From Syncephalis fuscata (taxonomy: Eukaryota; Zoopagomycota; Zoopagomycetes; Zoopagales; Piptocephalidaceae), in the NCBI GenBank assembly GCA_025786725.1, contig JAHLTZ010000056.1, positions 31,745 to 95,744 of the forward strand: 64,000 bases of DNA, given 5' to 3'. Within the stretch, counting starts at the first letter, position 1, and every line of letters starts with the position of its first letter. Below are positions 36,526-47,617 of the stretch, in pieces. The notes beneath the pieces are model-generated. The model had not been told where the DNA came from. It searched no databases and worked only from the letters and a program-made list of their open reading frames with translations. The translations under genes were made by a program, and so were the position numbers.

Positions 36526-38781
36526 ATTTATTGTAAATTAATAGCTAGTGCGGCCGATGTTTAAACAATAGCGTGCTTTTTATACTATTCGGCTGTTTAT
36601 GTGCAAGAATGAGCTTTGCATTCAAATTATTTAATAACAAATAATAAAAATACAGCCAAAAAACTACCTGGCAAATTGATCAAGCTCATTAAAATGTATC
36701 GACGACGGCGTTGCTGTAAACTATCTGACGCGCAGATATAGCAAATAGAATTACCCGTGTAATGGTTGCCATGATGCTACTAGAATTAAAGATACCAAGG
36801 TCAACACACTATTGTTACTCTATTATGTAAGGCTTGGGCTACCAAGTCGAGTATTTTATGCTATCATAGTATTGACGTTAGAAGCGTGAGCAATTCAATA
36901 TGATAAGAATCTACAAAATCAATTTAATCAGTACTAGGCCATTTGCAACCGATACAAATATTCACTTGCACGATAACATTTATGGCATTCTCATGGAATT
37001 TATCTAATATTACGCTTAGCTGTTTTCATAGGTCCAGTTATTTCCATTTTATTATACCTTATGCAAAGGATACATTGTATGGCTGATATTTGGATGCTGA
37101 TATTATTTTGTACTCTTCGATATGTGGATCGCAGAAAGCTACTATAGAAACAAATATTTATTGCTATTAAATAAAAATCATGGCGTTTCTCTGTATGTTG
37201 TTATATGAACACTATGCTTGTTTTCACATACGTATTCTATTAAATGGGTTATTTATTAAAATTTATAGAGTGCTCAAGCGTTGGTGTACACGTATCATTA
37301 CCATCGCTGTTGCCGGGACCACTGCAAATAAGCACACGTGGATACCGTTTAACAGCATATTTTTTTACAATTAATTATACAGTGTTTGGACCCATTATAG
37401 CATCAGTGTTAAAAGTATGGGTCCTATGCCATCAGTAGCGTAGAAACACATAAGCACTAATGCTCATATCAAGCTTTATCAACTGTTCATTAGTTCAGTG
37501 TCAACTTTTAGGCAGTCTGTTAATTAAAATACTGTGCGTGTAGCAGTATTAACTTCAATTATATTCAGTATAGTTTTTAGCTAAACATATTACATAATTG
37601 AGATGTCGTAACATTCAAACTAGTCATAAATGGTTGAAATAAAAATAAACGGAGAATATGGCATTGGTTTTTTTACAATCAACGTAGATCCAACAACAGT
37701 TTATTAAACATAACTTTATCATTTAAATTCAATTCAGCTAATACGACTAAATAAACAGTGCACAATTATTCGGATACATTAAAAGCTATGAAAATAATCA
37801 CGCACTGTAACGCGCCCCACTAGACATAGATATCCGAATAACTACAAACTCTATGGTTTATATGAAGGAACGTTAGCGTTACACAAATAGTTCAGTTTAT
37901 TGATTGGTCAAGTGCAAATTAACATAAACATACAAATTATGAAAGAAAGCTGCAAACATAGTGCGTTAACAAAAAACAAAACAAAAAACACGCGTCGTAA
38001 TCAAAGTAAATAAATTAGGGAATAAGGATGCCAAGATTACAATAAAGCTATGGACGCTACCAACATGGGGGCTAAACATGACCATGTGTCAATATAGTAT
38101 TAAAAACGATTTTTTGAACTTGTACAATTTGTTGCTATAGATCACTACAGATCGTGCTGATAATAGCCTGTACGTCTCAGTAGTAGCAATGTCGGTCGCA
38201 CTATCAATATGGCCGCTGAGCAAGTTTACAGAGCCAGTATAGCAACGCAATTTGCTGCAGTTGAGATTGTACAGGCTGCTGCCAATACGATCTTCAAGGA
38301 TCTACAGTAAAACAAAATATAAAACAAGATTTTGTCGCATATGCCCAATATAGCATAAAGCAAAGCAGAAATACCTTTAATATGTTAATAAAGCTATTAA
38401 AAGCTACGATCAAAGTAATGAAAGTGATTTGCAAAAAAAGGTCAAATTACAAAAGAGCAATGCAAAGACAGTGTAGAAGGCGTTTGTACTTGACTAGTAG
38501 CCAGTCAACTACTAACACTATTTATATAACATATGTGGAGTGTACAAATACATGTAGTGGATATATGTTATCAAGTGTAAAGAAAGAGAAAAAGAATGTG
38601 ATGACGTAGATTGTGAGATGTGAGCCTGTCAGTCAATATTTATAAACAAATGAGTTTAATTTATTAACAAGCGGAGTGTGAATAATAAAAGTCAATCTAC
38701 CCAACATGTCAGTACATCATAGAACAACAAGTGAAGCAATAGTGCATTAAGACTAAAAGTCATTTATCCCTCAAAACTACT
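36526..38781. other. AT-rich intergenic region with a possible gene fragment
   Basis: About 2.3 kb. A short plus-strand frame at 38209-38310 (MAAEQVYRASIATQFAAVEI and on to FKDLQ-stop) looks more like protein than chance, but is only 33 residues and has no neighbours; it may be a relic exon. Otherwise nothing is seen. Confidence 0.4.
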
Positions 38782-38801
38782 CAGTATTATAAAACATATT
38801 T
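38782..38801. repeat. Target-site duplication, 3' side of the LINE
   Basis: CAGTATTATAAAACATATTT, identical to 43893-43912. It directly follows the A-rich tail of the element (read on the minus strand). Confidence 0.95.
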
Positions 38802-41800
38802 TATTTTATTTTATGATTAGCTCGAGTGAGGCAACGGTCCGTGGGACCTATCCGCTTTTATGCAGAACTTGCCTGCCACATGACATGTGGTGGCTCCTCA
38901 GTTGGCTAATATTTGGGTGGGTGGTAGTGGTTGTTGCTGTCGCTGTGCTAGTGGCAATCTTAATCCCTGCAGTTTATTTGGCATTGTATATTCTTTTCTG
39001 TGTGTCGTCCAATGTTGCATTGTTGTTAGCGTACCATAGTATAGCATTGCACTTCTTAGACTTCTCTTCTTGTTGCTCGACACCTCGCATTGGTCGATTG
39101 CGCGATTTGTCGTCATATTCATTAGTCCATTTTTCCCTGATTTGGATCTCCAGGGGGCGGTGATTATAATTTGGTTACTGATCTGTTTGATCCTATCGGG
39201 GTCCAGAACTGGTGCTTCTGGCTCTTCTGATTGGATAATTTTTTTGACAGTTTTTGTACACTCTTTTTCTATCCTCTCGTATACTTTTTCAACGTCGACG
39301 TCATGAGAGCATAGTTTGCACTGTCTTGACAGGTCACACTCTTTCTCCTCCTCTTCATCTCCAATGCCACTTGGTGCTGATGCGGTATGTACTGCTGTAA
39401 TGAAACTCCTCCACTTGGACATTACTATACTACTCCCCTTCACCTTCTTCATCTCTTTGTAGTCCATAATCTGCTGTGTCCACTTTACAGCTTCTGCCTT
39501 TCCTTCTTCCCCTCCTTCTGGCCATGCGCATATATCTTTGAAACGATCGTTTAGCACTTTCGTCGTTTCTTTACTTATACGATCTTTTTCCTTTTTCTTC
39601 ATGATATATGCTATGCTTTGCAGTGATGTAGCCCCTTTGTCGACTATTCGGAACCGTAGTTTATTGGCCGCCATTTGATTTAGCTTCCACGTTGGTCCCT
39701 CTCTGGCTGCCGCTACTTTCGCCAGCAGATCTGCTTTTTCATTGCCTCGTATGCCGCTGTGTGCTTTCACCTTTTCCAGTGTGATATCGGCCCGGTTCTT
39801 TGTCACAGCTTGCAAGTGGTCCCATAGTACGGCGTTTGTCGTTGTATGCTGTACTGGCTTTTTTCCTTCAACATATCTCTTCCAGCCGTCTATCGTTGCT
39901 TGTGAGTCTGTTTTGATTATCAGCTCCGTCTGCTTTGGGACTGTGGCTATTACATGTGCCAGCGCCAGTATTTCCGTTGACGTGGATGATAGGTCGCTAT
40001 GGTGGATCCGCCCGCTAATAGCTAGATCTATAGCTTCGTTATGTTCGCATACCGCCGCAAATCCGCCTTTTGTTCTGGTCGAATCAAGCGATCCGTCGGT
40101 GTACCAGGTGAGTGTTTTACTGTTTGCTAGTACTTCTGCATAATCACTGACATTTGTATATATGCTGTTGTACTCGGCTAGTTCGCCTGGTGGTGCTGGC
40201 TTTGCTAAGTGGTCATCAGTGTTGACGTTACCGGCTATTTCATTTCCGACTCCTCCTCCGTCGCGCTCTATCGCTGCATACATTTCTCTACGTAGTGTAT
40301 CGCTCTGTTTAGCCGTTAATTTCCACTCGTCTTTTATGTCTAGAATGTCATCTTCGTTGTCCATACGAATTACATCTTCCATATAGTACACGGATTGCTT
40401 GGCCAGCTTCCTTTTCAGTTCAACTTTAAGTGCTATATTAGGTGCAGCTATTCTCAGTGGTGTACCGTTTGGCCTTCTCTCACTGGGCCATATGCCGTTT
40501 ATCGCCGGCCTTATTGCTATCTGGTACTCCTCCAGATACTTGGTCGTGTTGGATATCAAATCTATCGATTTATACAGTTGCATTGGCCTTTCCCATGGCA
40601 TGCATGGCAGATGTTGTCTGTATTTGGCCATCCATAGCGCTGCATTCATCAAGTTAGCAGCTCTTCCACCGTTTTCTATTGTTCTGATAGCCGATGTTAT
40701 CAGTCTGGTGTCACGACGAAGTTTCAGCGAGTCCAGCCCGATGTATGCGCTGTTATTGACTAGCACTGTTGGCGTATTTCTGCATACATATGCTTTTTTC
40801 TTGAGCAGTCCTCTCCATTTCCTCTCCATTATTTTCAGCTGCTCGTCTGTCATAGGTAGGTGTTGTATTCGGTGTACTATTGCTGGCATTAATACTGAAT
40901 TGAATACATATACTAATATTTCTGTAGACAGTTTTTTCGGCGCTAGTATGTATATGAATTTGTTTATCGCCATATTCATTTCTTCTATCGCCTTGTAGCG
41001 CGCAGCTGGAGTGTGAGTGACATATGATCCAAGTATTTTATGCGGTGCAGCGCTGTTCTGGACGTTGGTAATTGCCGTATTTTCGCCACTGCCTAGATTA
41101 ATTGTTGGGTCGGTTTCAGGCGCCGTTTTTGCACTTGTCCATATTTGCGATTTGTGTGCCGCTACTTCTATCTGGTGTATGTCGAAGAATTCTGTGCATA
41201 TATCTGCTAGCTTTTGCAGTCCTTCATATGTACCCGATACCAGATGTAAGTCATCGGCAAACGCACCATATGTTAGTGTTGCTGTTCGTGCTTGTTGCAT
41301 ATACTCCGGCATTGGGTAGTGCTTGTTCACCAACTCTCCTGCATCCATGCCGTAGAAGCTGTTGTCTTCTAGTGCGGTAAGCAAAGGGTCGTAGAATATC
41401 TTCCATAGTAGTGGTGCATTGACTTCTCCTTGGTCTAGTCCTCTTTCTGGCGCAAAAGGATCGGTATTGCCATATGCTGTGTTCACGCGTGTTGTCCTGC
41501 CCCCTGATATGTTCAGTAGCAGTTCAGTGTATTCATCGGGTATGCATAGTCTTTGTAGTGCCTTCTTTAGTCCACTCATTGGTACCGAGTCGTATGCGCG
41601 GCGGATATCTGTTGTGAGTACTAGCATATCTGCCTTTCCTGGTATTAATCGACTTATGTCCGCTGTTGCTTGGAATACGATTGATAGATCCGCCGTTTGT
41701 GCACCTGGTGTGAATCCGTGATTTTTACCACCCAGTGTACCTGGTTTTTCTACATGTCTTTGTAGTCTTTTTGTTATAATCGATGAGAATAACTTCCTAG

Positions 41801-43892
41801 GTACTTCTAACAGTGTTATCGGGCGTAGTTGATCCAGGCTTGGGTTGGGGCGGTCTACTTTTGGCAGTGGGATTATTAAGCCATTTTTCCATGACTGTGG
41901 TATGTCTTTCATCCTTAGACATGCGTTCATTACCGCTAGTATCAGTTTTTGCCAGTGGTCTGGTAACAGTTGGAGCAGTTCAGCTGATATATTGGATAGA
42001 CCAGTTGCTTTCCTTTTAGGCAGTTTCTGTAGTTGTTCACTGTACTCTTCCCATTTGATTGGATCCATCAAGCCGTCGTAGCTGTTTCTTAACCACTCTC
42101 TTGGTTCGTATATACGTCGCCATGTTGCCGACCACTGTCGTTCATCTGTCATTGGCTCAGCAAACCACTCCTTAAAGAACAGCTGTACCTTTTTTCGTAC
42201 TTCTTCTGGTCTATCTTCAAGTTTGGTTACGCCGTCCTCTTCTATTGGCACATTTGTTAGACTGAAGCGTTCTTTATATCCATCCAGAGTTGATATCAGC
42301 GTTCTTTTGAGCTTGGTTCTGAATTGTTCCATTCTACGCTTAGTTGCACTGGCTGCTGTGTTTGCTGATAGTTTAAGCTGTTTTCTTCTCGCCTGATTCA
42401 GCCATCTTGTCTTCAGATTGACCCAATATCCAGCTGGTACATTCCACGGCTCTATGAGTCGTTGCTTTATTTCCTCCCATGCATCGCTATCTATTCTACT
42501 TTCCAGACTCAGTATCTTTTTGGTGGCCCGTTTGACTCTGTTGGTTATAGCGTGAATTTGGCTCTCGTTATTTCTTCTGCTGTATTTCACCAGTTCGTTC
42601 ACCGCTGCACTTGCTTGCAGTTCAGGCCAGCGCGGAAATGATTCCTTCTTAGTGAATCTTATTATGATACGTGGCAGTTTGGCTTCTGCTGCTTTCATTA
42701 CACATTTCTCGATATCATTCCATATGTCATCTACCAATAACATGTTGTGGATATCGGCACTATCACTATAGCTAGTCAACTGCAGGTATTTCCTTATGCG
42801 GCCCGTTGCTACTTTATCCAACTCCGCTCTAAATTTGGCCACTGTTTCGTCGGGTAGATCGCTTGTTTTTATCTTTGCGTTATTTCGCTCGATAATTTGC
42901 CGATTCCTATTTGCCATAAATAGGTCTACAGTTTGAAATTCTGCGTATACCGCTGCGTGGTCAGTGTTGAAATTTGGTATATGGCCTATTCCTACTCCAA
43001 CTACTCTCGTTGCCAGTTGTTGTGATGCCATTATATAGTCTAGTCGCGATTTTCTCACTCCAGACTCGAATGTATATACCTGATCGGTTGGGAAATGTAC
43101 CCGCAGTGTATCTATCATAGTAGCTGCGTCTAGTAGATGAAATAGACGTGGTGAGTAGTGGTTGTGGTCTGTTTCCGTGCTATGTGTGTCTATTTCTCTA
43201 TTGGCAACTGTATTAAAGTCACCCATCACTATAGACTCAGTATGCTGTCGTCCATCTTTCGCCAGATTTTCCTGCAAGTACTGTTCCATTGCCGCTTGTC
43301 TCTCAGCATATTCAGGTATTGCTCTGTTCATTGATGGGTAGTGTATTACATATACTGATAAGTTTCTTGTACGGAAAGCAAACCGCGCGTGTATTAGGTG
43401 TTTACCCAGCGTGTTGTATGCCTGCATGTTTTTTGCCCATCTCCTATGGATGTACAGCACTACACCATTCCCTCTACTGTGGTCTTTTCCTGCATCTGTA
43501 TGTATGTGCACATATTTTTCACGTACTTCAGCCGGATACTTCAGTCTTTTCACTCCTCTCTCGTCTAACCACGTCTCTGTTATTGCAAACATATCAAACA
43601 TGTGATCATTTATGAAGTGAAACAATGTATTCTGTTTTATTTCATCTACATACGAATGAGCATTAACATGTCCTATACGCAGCGACCGCACACCGTCTTC
43701 CATTGGCTTTGTAAGGAACGTTGATTTTTCGCCAAGGAAAAGTTCGTCTTCCTGGTCGTTTGTTGTATCCGCGTTATTCGTTGTATTGGAAGTCGCTGCT
43801 TGTGGGCCGTCTCCGGCCTTGTTGTACGGTTGTGGTACCGATAGTGACGTGGCATGTGTATTATTTGTGCGATGAGACTGTGTTGTTAGCGC
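38802..43892 (-). mobile_element. Non-LTR retrotransposon (LINE) with AP endonuclease, RT and RNase H
   Basis: The element is 5,091 bases on the minus strand, flanked by a perfect 20-bp direct repeat. Its 3' end has a 96-base UTR finishing in a (TAAAA)n-like tail, the usual product of target-primed reverse transcription. One open frame fills the rest. Combination of endonuclease, RT and a C-terminal RNase H places it in the Tad/I-like part of the LINE tree. No ORF1 (gag-like) lies upstream inside the duplication, so the copy may be 5'-truncated. The absence of stops and the perfect duplication point to a recent insertion. Confidence 0.95.
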
Positions 43893-43907
43893 AGTATTAT
43901 AAAACAT
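38898..43907 (-). CDS. LINE polyprotein: AP endonuclease - reverse transcriptase - RNase H
   Basis: The 1,669-codon frame is uninterrupted. AP endonuclease: LRIGHVNAHS (about residue 76), AITETW (about 110), VMGDFNTV (about 225), SRLDYIMAS and NTDHAAV. Reverse transcriptase: LIIPLPKVDRPNPSLDQLRP (about 680), TDIRRAYDSVPM, GLDQGEVNAPLLW and the catalytic FADDLHLV (about 882). RNase H: WYTDGSLDST (about 1270), STEILALA, IKTDSQATID and VKAHSGIRGNEKAD (about 1385), so all DEDD acids are present. A short tail with CKLC follows. The first ATG lies inside the target-site duplication, so the first five codons are host sequence; the next in-frame Met is residue 69, just ahead of the endonuclease. All catalytic residues I can check are intact, so activity is possible. 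Confidence 0.95.
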   Translation of the reverse strand: MFYNTALTTQSHRTNNTHATSLSVPQPYNKAGDGPQAATSNTTNNADTTNDQEDELFLGEKSTFLTKPMEDGVRSLRIGHVNAHSYVDEIKQNTLFHFINDHMFDMFAITETWLDERGVKRLKYPAEVREKYVHIHTDAGKDHSRGNGVVLYIHRRWAKNMQAYNTLGKHLIHARFAFRTRNLSVYVIHYPSMNRAIPEYAERQAAMEQYLQENLAKDGRQHTESIVMGDFNTVANREIDTHSTETDHNHYSPRLFHLLDAATMIDTLRVHFPTDQVYTFESGVRKSRLDYIMASQQLATRVVGVGIGHIPNFNTDHAAVYAEFQTVDLFMANRNRQIIERNNAKIKTSDLPDETVAKFRAELDKVATGRIRKYLQLTSYSDSADIHNMLLVDDIWNDIEKCVMKAAEAKLPRIIIRFTKKESFPRWPELQASAAVNELVKYSRRNNESQIHAITNRVKRATKKILSLESRIDSDAWEEIKQRLIEPWNVPAGYWVNLKTRWLNQARRKQLKLSANTAASATKRRMEQFRTKLKRTLISTLDGYKERFSLTNVPIEEDGVTKLEDRPEEVRKKVQLFFKEWFAEPMTDERQWSATWRRIYEPREWLRNSYDGLMDPIKWEEYSEQLQKLPKRKATGLSNISAELLQLLPDHWQKLILAVMNACLRMKDIPQSWKNGLIIPLPKVDRPNPSLDQLRPITLLEVPRKLFSSIITKRLQRHVEKPGTLGGKNHGFTPGAQTADLSIVFQATADISRLIPGKADMLVLTTDIRRAYDSVPMSGLKKALQRLCIPDEYTELLLNISGGRTTRVNTAYGNTDPFAPERGLDQGEVNAPLLWKIFYDPLLTALEDNSFYGMDAGELVNKHYPMPEYMQQARTATLTYGAFADDLHLVSGTYEGLQKLADICTEFFDIHQIEVAAHKSQIWTSAKTAPETDPTINLGSGENTAITNVQNSAAPHKILGSYVTHTPAARYKAIEEMNMAINKFIYILAPKKLSTEILVYVFNSVLMPAIVHRIQHLPMTDEQLKIMERKWRGLLKKKAYVCRNTPTVLVNNSAYIGLDSLKLRRDTRLITSAIRTIENGGRAANLMNAALWMAKYRQHLPCMPWERPMQLYKSIDLISNTTKYLEEYQIAIRPAINGIWPSERRPNGTPLRIAAPNIALKVELKRKLAKQSVYYMEDVIRMDNEDDILDIKDEWKLTAKQSDTLRREMYAAIERDGGGVGNEIAGNVNTDDHLAKPAPPGELAEYNSIYTNVSDYAEVLANSKTLTWYTDGSLDSTRTKGGFAAVCEHNEAIDLAISGRIHHSDLSSTSTEILALAHVIATVPKQTELIIKTDSQATIDGWKRYVEGKKPVQHTTTNAVLWDHLQAVTKNRADITLEKVKAHSGIRGNEKADLLAKVAAAREGPTWKLNQMAANKLRFRIVDKGATSLQSIAYIMKKKEKDRISKETTKVLNDRFKDICAWPEGGEEGKAEAVKWTQQIMDYKEMKKVKGSSIVMSKWRSFITAVHTASAPSGIGDEEEEKECDLSRQCKLCSHDVDVEKVYERIEKECTKTVKKIIQSEEPEAPVLDPDRIKQISNQIIITAPWRSKSGKNGLMNMTTNRAIDQCEVSSNKKRSLRSAMLYYGTLTTMQHWTTHRKEYTMPNKLQGLRLPLAQRQQQPLPPTQILAN

Positions 43908-43912
43908 ATTTA
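43893..43912. repeat. Target-site duplication, 5' side of the LINE
   Basis: Identical to 38782-38801. It contains the ATG used as the first codon of the LINE frame. Confidence 0.95.
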
Positions 43913-44191
43913 TTAGTTAAATAATGAAATGCAATAAAATGAACAAATGTTGTTTAACATCAGTAATCATTATTGCTGTTATCACCATCATTATATAACA
44001 TGCTTATTAGAAAGCATTGAGTTAGAATAAAGACACTTTACAATTATAAACTATAACGAAGCAATTTGTTTTAAAATTCACAGGGTGTATTTCATTGAAC
44101 TTGAGTTACAAACACTGTCAAACGACACCGGAAAATGAACAAAGGGTGGATGGCAATGAAAAAGTTTTGCATAAATATTATGCAAGCTATA

Positions 44192-44698
44192 TTAGCATTG
44201 CAAAATACCACGAGCCTGCATGGCAGGCATGTTACCCTTGGCGACACGGCCCTGTGTGGCTTCCAGGAGAGTTTCTTCTGCTTGGCGTCGAATCGTAGCA
44301 CGAATCTGGAGAAGTTCAGCGAAATCACGGAAGTTCAACTTGGCCACGGGCAAAGAAGAACGATCATAATCCTCGGCTGGGTGAGTGAAATCGACGTCCA
44401 CGTCCATGGCAAACTTAACGGACTTGCGGCCACGTTCCTGACGGCGTTGGGCAGCATTGCTGGCGGCGGTGGCACGCTGACGAGCAAGAGCGACAGCACG
44501 ACCACGCACAGCGGCAATAGATGCATCGCATCGGCGGCCTTCCTGGCTTTGATTGGTGGCTTCAGTGGGCGAAGGAGGTGCTTGCACCGACGCTGAAGCA
44601 GCCGAGTAAGAAGAGGTGAAGTCGTTAACCGAAAAGTTCATTGGGAAAGCGACAGCCGAGTTGGTAGCAGCGCAAGGAGAGATAGCAAGGCAAGACAT
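44192..44698 (-). CDS. Single-exon, codon-biased small protein of unknown function, 168 aa
   Basis: I do not recognise the family. The gene is clearly real: it is GC-richer than its surroundings and uses a narrow codon set (GCT/GCC, CGT/CGC, AAG, GTC, TTC), as highly expressed fungal genes do. The first 55 residues are Ser/Ala/Pro-rich; residues 60-95 form an Ala/Arg/Gln-rich helix (AAVRGRAVALARQRATAASN); then comes RKSVKFAMDVDVDFTHPAED, a patch that fits a PP1-docking RVxF-like motif (KSVKF), and a final conserved-looking block DYDRSSLPVAKLNFRDFAEL followed by a helix (LQIRATIRRQAEETLLEA). No membrane segment or signal peptide. A role in a phosphatase- or stress-linked pathway is possible but unproven. 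Confidence 0.8.
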   Translation of the reverse strand: MSCLAISPCAATNSAVAFPMNFSVNDFTSSYSAASASVQAPPSPTEATNQSQEGRRCDASIAAVRGRAVALARQRATAASNAAQRRQERGRKSVKFAMDVDVDFTHPAEDYDRSSLPVAKLNFRDFAELLQIRATIRRQAEETLLEATQGRVAKGNMPAMQARGILQC

Positions 44699-47617
44699 GT
44701 TGCAGTAAATGTGAACGATTGAATCGGCTTATAAAATGAAAGTGGTCGACCAGCGAACACCAAGTTGCAGCTGTTGTTGTTGTTTTAGAAGTAGAAGGAT
44801 GAACACACGAACGTAAATACGAGTGGTGTTGCAGGGTGAAGCTATAAAAAATAAAAAATTAGATTAGTTATGCTGTTGATAATAGTAGCGCCGCTAGAAA
44901 GTATCAGTATTAAGCTAAGTAAAGGCGGTGTCTTTAGCAGGACTATGCAGAGTAAAGCACGAAGAGCACACGCAGTTGACAATTAAGGAGCACAAACGCA
45001 CTGCAATAAGAATGCCGTGCAGTAAGTAGCAATAGAAGTTGAGAGTCGCACCGGGCGTAGATAAAAGAGAAATAATAGATGGCAAGAAGCAAAAGAATAA
45101 AAGTGTAATAGGACAGTTGGACGATTTGTTGCAAAAAGTTCAACGGTGCAGTAAAAGAAAACTGAATATATATATAGTACTAGGAGAGTCACAGCTGACA
45201 GTAGATGGTAATGTGGAGTAGTTTAACAGACAGGGTAAACGAAACACTGTAATAATAGTAAGGGGAGAGAGGCGGTTGGTATTGTAGGTAATAGAGGTAG
45301 TAGTAGTAGTGGTTGTTGTTGTTGTTGTACGGTTGGCAGTGACAATATTATAAGTGATGAGAAAAGAATATAAAGACAAGCAGCGGTTTAAATGGATAAG
45401 AAATTATTGCGTTGGGCGGTGTTTTAAAAAAACGGAGTGAAAATACTTCAATGGATCAAGGCAAGACCTCACACAAAAGGCAATCGATGTATCTCCGTCG
45501 GCTTATCATACACAAGCAGAAAGTCCACACTTTTGTAAATATAGATGAAACATATACTGACTGTTTCTAAAACCAAATCAAACCAAACCACAATGACAAG
45601 TCTATTGTCTGCACAGATCATCTCATGCCTTCTATACTCACCTTGAGTGTGTATCAGGGGATTGAAAGAACTTAACCGAAATGTGGTATGTTTGTAGAAG
45701 TGGATGTGCGTCTGTTTAGAATAAACAACTCACTAGAAAAAGTCGTTAGAAGCTAATAACAAGAAAATCAACTTGTAGAGGATCGTAGATGATTGGCAAA
45801 AAGCAAATGCGCTTTTGAAAATCACAATGTATAAAACAAAGTAGCAAAACGTAGATTATATAGATTTGAAATACGTATTGATATCACCAATTCAAATAGA
45901 ATAGATGTGTTCAAACGATTGACTGACGTATTGTGATGGATTGTGATAGATTGGCGGATTGACGAATCGATACAACACTTGTTGCAATTAAACAATAAAA
46001 TGTAGCAATAACTTGTCGATGGAGGAGATAGTAGCTGAAAAGAAGCAGGTGCCTGTAGATAAGTGCAAAAAATCAAGCTGCAAGTAGCAGACGATTTAAC
46101 AAAAGAATACTCGAGTTGTTTGGTAGTTGAAAGCAGTAAAGCACAGTGCTAAATAAGCAAAAGGTGGCGAATACAGTGATGCGATATATTGAAAAGATAC
46201 AAACGACAGAGCCGATAATGCTATAGAAAGTGGATACGAGAATATGGTGACAAGCAGCGGTAGAAGCAGGTGAAAGAGAAGCGAATAATGTTATAATAGG
46301 ACGAGCACGGCGTTGAACAATAAAAGCTAGGCATTATGAAGTAAATGGCCTTTACAATATCAAAGGCACAACAATATAAAAACACGTGATGATCATTCAC
46401 ACCCCTCTCGGTTCCATACTGTCCATAACAACAACAATAAAAACGACCATAATAACACCCAATACAAATGACAATAAACAAAGTCACGGGTAAACATGAA
46501 CATTACGTATATTGATAACTTACCAGAGTAGTTTCCTAGTGAAGAAGAACAAAGAATTAGGTCGTAGAATTCGTGATGACTAATAGTGAAGCAACTTGAT
46601 GTCTATGGGCGTGGAAGGTGAATATAACCAACTAAAAAAATCGTTTGAACGTCAAAAAACGAAGCAGTTGCGCAAGCAGGAGTAAAAGCAAAGCCAAGCC
46701 TTTTTTTTCTTGATAGTAAGGAGTTGAAAGGAGTTGAGTGAGTGAGTGAGTGAGTGAGTGAGTGAATGAGTGAATGAGTGGACGAACGAGTAGGCGAAGA
46801 AAAAGAACAAACAAAATAGGAGAAACGAGGAGAACGAGAACAACGCAAGTTTAAACCAAACAAAGAATGAAAGCAGAAAAGGCCACGTAACGCTCAGCGA
46901 GTTGTATTCTATTCGGCAAAAAGCAAGTCTAGGTTGGCTGTTGGTAACAGAAAGTAAAAGTACGCTGTAATGTTGATGCTGATGGTGGTAATCTTCCTAT
47001 TGTTATCGCAGTTTGTCTGGTGGTCCACAGGAACAGAGAGCAAAGCGAGAAAAGGTCGTAAAGGCAATGTTGGCAAGCGTATGAGGTACAGACAGAACAT
47101 TCGCTAATCGACGTCCAATTTAAATAGCCACGTTTTTTCCTTTATTGATGAAAATAATGGTATAGTTGCAAATAGCTAATGTGTTAGCATTTCCACGTGT
47201 TGTCGACTCCGACTATGCCGAAATTGGAAACGGAGAGATGGAATTATTCAAGATTTTATACAGCGCCATTCAAAACACATTAATACAGCCTACTCAAAAC
47301 ACCCACCACTACAGATCACATTAATAAATACCTGTAACTAGCACGCTGTTCAAGGCGTATGAGATAATATACAGCAAGCTGTTTTATTACCACATTCTGA
47401 CACGACGTGTTGAAACGTTGTTAGCCAGCATTCTAAAATGCCACATGCCAGGTGGCGAATAAACATGCACAGGGATATTGTAAACGTTATTAAACTGCGC
47501 TCTTTGTATTACTATAATAGTTATTAAATTATTTTCAGATTGGTATTCCGGTTTATTCTAGAACAACTAGCAGTTACAAAAAGATAAATAAAGCATGACG
47601 ATAAACAAACGTGGCCA
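44699..47617. other. 2.9-kb purine-rich upstream region
   Basis: No coding feature is supported. Over about 44.7-47.1 kb the plus strand is strikingly rich in A and G, so the strand sense to the 44192-44698 gene is rich in C and T, as in long fungal promoters and 5' leaders. Several simple repeats (GTT, GTA and GAGT types) lie in it. Confidence 0.5.
46735..46780. repeat. (GAGT)n tetranucleotide repeat
   Basis: About eleven near-perfect GAGT/GAAT units in non-coding DNA; minus-strand ORFs with a repeated THSL pattern are translations of it. Confidence 0.95.

Noticed and set aside
40399-40998. 199-codon plus-strand ORF
   Set aside because: It lies opposite the LINE reverse transcriptase/RNase H frame and is its antisense shadow.
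46603-46863. ORFs with repeated THSL units on the minus strand
   Set aside because: They are translations of the GAGT tetranucleotide repeat.
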